Source: Gonium pectorale
Lineage: Eukaryota > Chlorophyta > Chlorophyceae > Chlamydomonadales > Volvocaceae
DNA length: 10,051 nt
Assembly (NCBI GenBank): GCA_001584585.1
Contig: LSYV01000004.1
Coordinates: forward strand, 280,210 to 290,260
Direction of reading: 5' to 3'
Part shown: positions 8,601-10,051 of the stretch, piece by piece
Layout: every line of letters starts with the position of its first letter
How positions within the stretch are numbered: the stretch's first letter is position 1
Translations under genes and position numbers: made by a program
Notes under the pieces: generated by a model
Told to the model about the DNA's origin: nothing
Database searches by the model: none
The model's input: only the letters and a program-made list of their open reading frames with translations

Positions 8601-9730
8601 GGGGTTGGAGCGATGGCCGCCAGGAGAGGGTTGATTTTGCGGGTAGAGGAGGGGGGCGCGTAGGAAGGTAGCGGATTAGATGCGAGGAGTCCGGGGCCGC
8701 GCTGAGGACGGCGAACGATTGCGGCAACAGTACAGAAGCACGCGTGGCCGCCGACGGGCGCGCGTTTAGTATAGCTTGCTTGGGCGTGTTGTTGAATCGG
8801 GTGTCGCTGCTTCTATGGTCAAGCTTACAGACAGCAGATGCGAGAAAGTGAGCAGACAACTGGGGGAATGACCCCCTGCCCTAAGAACAGCGCACCACGG
8901 CAGCCAGAACCAAACACTGGCCGCACGCACACGAGGAGGAGCTCAACACCGCCGTAGCCGCGTCCAACCCCTCAGACCTCGCCCCCGCCTGCTCGCAGGT
9001 GACCCGCCACGGGCTGGAGTACCCTCGATTCTACGAGCGCCTCTACCAGCTGCTGGTGCCGCAAGTGGGGCGGGGCAGGCGGGCACGCGCGGGGTGGGGG
9101 GCCACGCGCGAGTGGGGACGCGCCCGCATGGGGGCGGGCGTGTGCGGCCGCGAAGGATGATGACTGCAACGCTGCGGCATTTGTATAACGGCCAGCAGGC
9201 TTGGGAGCTCAGTCCGCCACGGTTCCGCACTGTTGCACCAACGCCACCCCCCCCCTCGTACTCCCTACCGGCCTGCGTCCCCTTCCCCGCTCGCGCTCGC
9301 TCGGCAGGCCTTCGCCGCCCGCAGCCGCTCCCAGTTCTTCCGCCTGGCCGACACCTTCCTCTCCTCCGGCCTGGTGCCCGCCTATACCGTCGCCGCCTTC
9401 GCGAAGCGCTTTGCGCGCCTGGCGCTCACCGCGCCGCCGCCGGGCGCCTGCATAGCGATCGCCTTCATCCACAACCTGCTCCGCCGCCACCCCGCGCTGC
9501 AGCGCATGCTGCATGACCCCGCCGCTGCATCGGCGGCGGCCACCGGCACGGCTGACGGCGGCACCCAAGCGGGCGCCAAGCCCAAGTCTGGCAAGAAGGC
9601 GGGCGGCGGCGCGGCGGGGGGCCCGGGCGTCGACGTGTACGACGAGAGTGAGCCCGATCCCGCCAAGAGCCGCGCGGTGGAGAGCTCGCTGTGGGAGGTG
9701 GAGGCGCTGAGGAACCACTACTGCCCGCAG
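5698..9730 (+). CDS. NOC4: NOC4, nucleolar complex protein 4 (CBF/Mak21 family; 9 exons visible, C-terminus outside window)
   Basis: Ribosome assembly factor; in yeast Noc4 pairs with Nop14 in the nucleolar small-subunit processome. Exons: 5698-5817, 5965-6084, 6422-6779, 7126-7251, 7423-7616, 7965-8140, 8369-8555, 8999-9064, 9308-9730. All introns are GT-AG and in phase, giving 590 codons. The N-terminal half is helical and divergent but ends in the family-like LLFSKYLSMADVRFYTL. An acidic then Ala/Gly/Ser-rich linker covers about 226-272. Basic clusters RPVKRQK (74-80) and RARRKRK (321-327) suit nuclear import. The CBF domain (about 366-515) holds LALLSLPLP, ADFLTHCL, HGLEYPRFYERLY, FFRLADTFLSS, AYTVAAFAKRFARLALTAPP and IHNLLRRHPAL. 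A Lys/Gly-rich insert precedes DPAKSRAVESSLWEVEALRNHY, closely like human NOC4L. The start at 5698 (AATGGCT) matches the family N-terminus. The exon 1 donor (GTACTT) is the weakest call. The gene continues past 10051 after an intron opening at 9731. Confidence 0.93.
5818..5964 (+). other. NOC4 intron 1: stop-free, 147 bases
   Basis: The proposed donor is GTACTTGG and the acceptor CCCATCAG. Its length is a multiple of three and no stop occurs in the frame of exon 1. Splicing is preferred because QEAR then joins directly to AALKTAIQGLKQFF, matching the helical N-terminus of NOC4 proteins, while the 49 intervening codons have no family counterpart. Unspliced RNA would still be translated through this stretch. 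Confidence 0.6.
6240..6267 (+). repeat. Perfect 11-base-pair hairpin in NOC4 intron 2
   Basis: CCCCTCCTGCT (6240-6250) and AGCAGGAGGGG (6257-6267) pair perfectly around the six-base loop TACTAG. The loop-side sequence TACTAG resembles a branch-point context. The hairpin lies 12 bases after the first in-frame stop (TAG, 6226-6228) met if introns 1 and 2 are retained. It could be a folded intron element or a small remnant of a repeat. Confidence 0.6.
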
Positions 9731-10051
9731 GTGTGGGCATGGGGGAACAGCCGGAATGTGTGAGACCTTGGGGACAGGGATACCGGTAAGGTGCTTCTCT
9801 TGCGGGATAGAGTGGGTGTGTGGGACACGGTATGTGGGGTTGTGGTTACGAGTGGCGACTGGGCGCGTTCGTCAGGGCATCTCAGCGAGTTCCCAAAGGG
9901 GCGGAAGGGCCAAGATGGTCTGGACACGGCCGGCTGGAGTTGTGCACTTCAAACTTGCTGGGCGCCCATGCGGGCCGTGCAGTGCACGGGCTGGAACAGG
10001 CATTCCTCTCTGAGTTTGCTCGTATACCTCGCCCGCCATGCCCTGTACTCG
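9731..10051 (+). other. NOC4 intron 9, incomplete at the window edge
   Basis: The intron starts GTGTGGGC after codon 590 (CAG), at the conserved HYCPQ position. I see no exon with NOC4 C-terminal character before base 10051. Reading through without splicing adds 10 residues plus a short random tail and stops at 9761-9763, which would remove the C-terminal region found in NOC4 relatives. Confidence 0.7.

Noticed and set aside
1..10051. tRNA genes, rRNA, CRISPR arrays, transposon ends or long terminal repeats
   Set aside because: I saw no cloverleaf with the usual A and B box sequences, no regularly spaced repeats, no transposase or reverse transcriptase motifs and no long direct or inverted repeats. 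A scan with dedicated software was not possible here.

Overview
The window looks like nuclear DNA of a green alga of the Chlamydomonas/Volvox type. The signs are very high GC, genes cut into many short exons by GC-rich introns of about 150-640 bases with GTGCG/GTGAG-like donors and CGCAG-like acceptors, Ala/Gly-rich inserts in conserved proteins, and an alga/plant-style aminoacyl-tRNA synthetase with a targeting leader. This is inference from composition and gene structure; the species cannot be named. Nothing bacterial, viral, transposon-like or CRISPR-like was found.

Layout. (1) Bases 1-3619, minus strand: cysteinyl-tRNA synthetase. Eight exons are visible, from the start codon to just past the KMSKS loop, and the 3' part lies beyond base 1. 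The 391 codons join in phase at every splice junction. (2) Bases 3620-4006: a 387-base head-to-head promoter/leader region shared with the next gene, holding several inverted repeats. (3) Bases 4007-4428, plus strand: a complete two-exon gene for a 75-residue PET191/COA5-type twin CX9C cytochrome c oxidase assembly factor. (4) Bases 4429-5697: 1.27 kb with no convincing gene, probably a long 3' untranslated region followed by the promoter and leader of the next gene. (5) Bases 5698-9730 and beyond, plus strand: NOC4, a nucleolar CBF/Mak21-family ribosome assembly factor. Nine exons (590 codons, all in phase) are visible, and the C-terminus lies past the right edge.

The three genes are housekeeping functions: charging tRNA-Cys (probably in organelles), maturing respiratory complex IV, and making the small ribosomal subunit. 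The shared promoter could co-express the first two, but nothing shows that they form a pathway. I found no new biological system. The points most worth checking are a histidine-rich insert inside the synthetase catalytic domain, a hairpin directly upstream of its start codon, a stop-free multiple-of-three first intron in NOC4, and a perfect hairpin in NOC4 intron 2.
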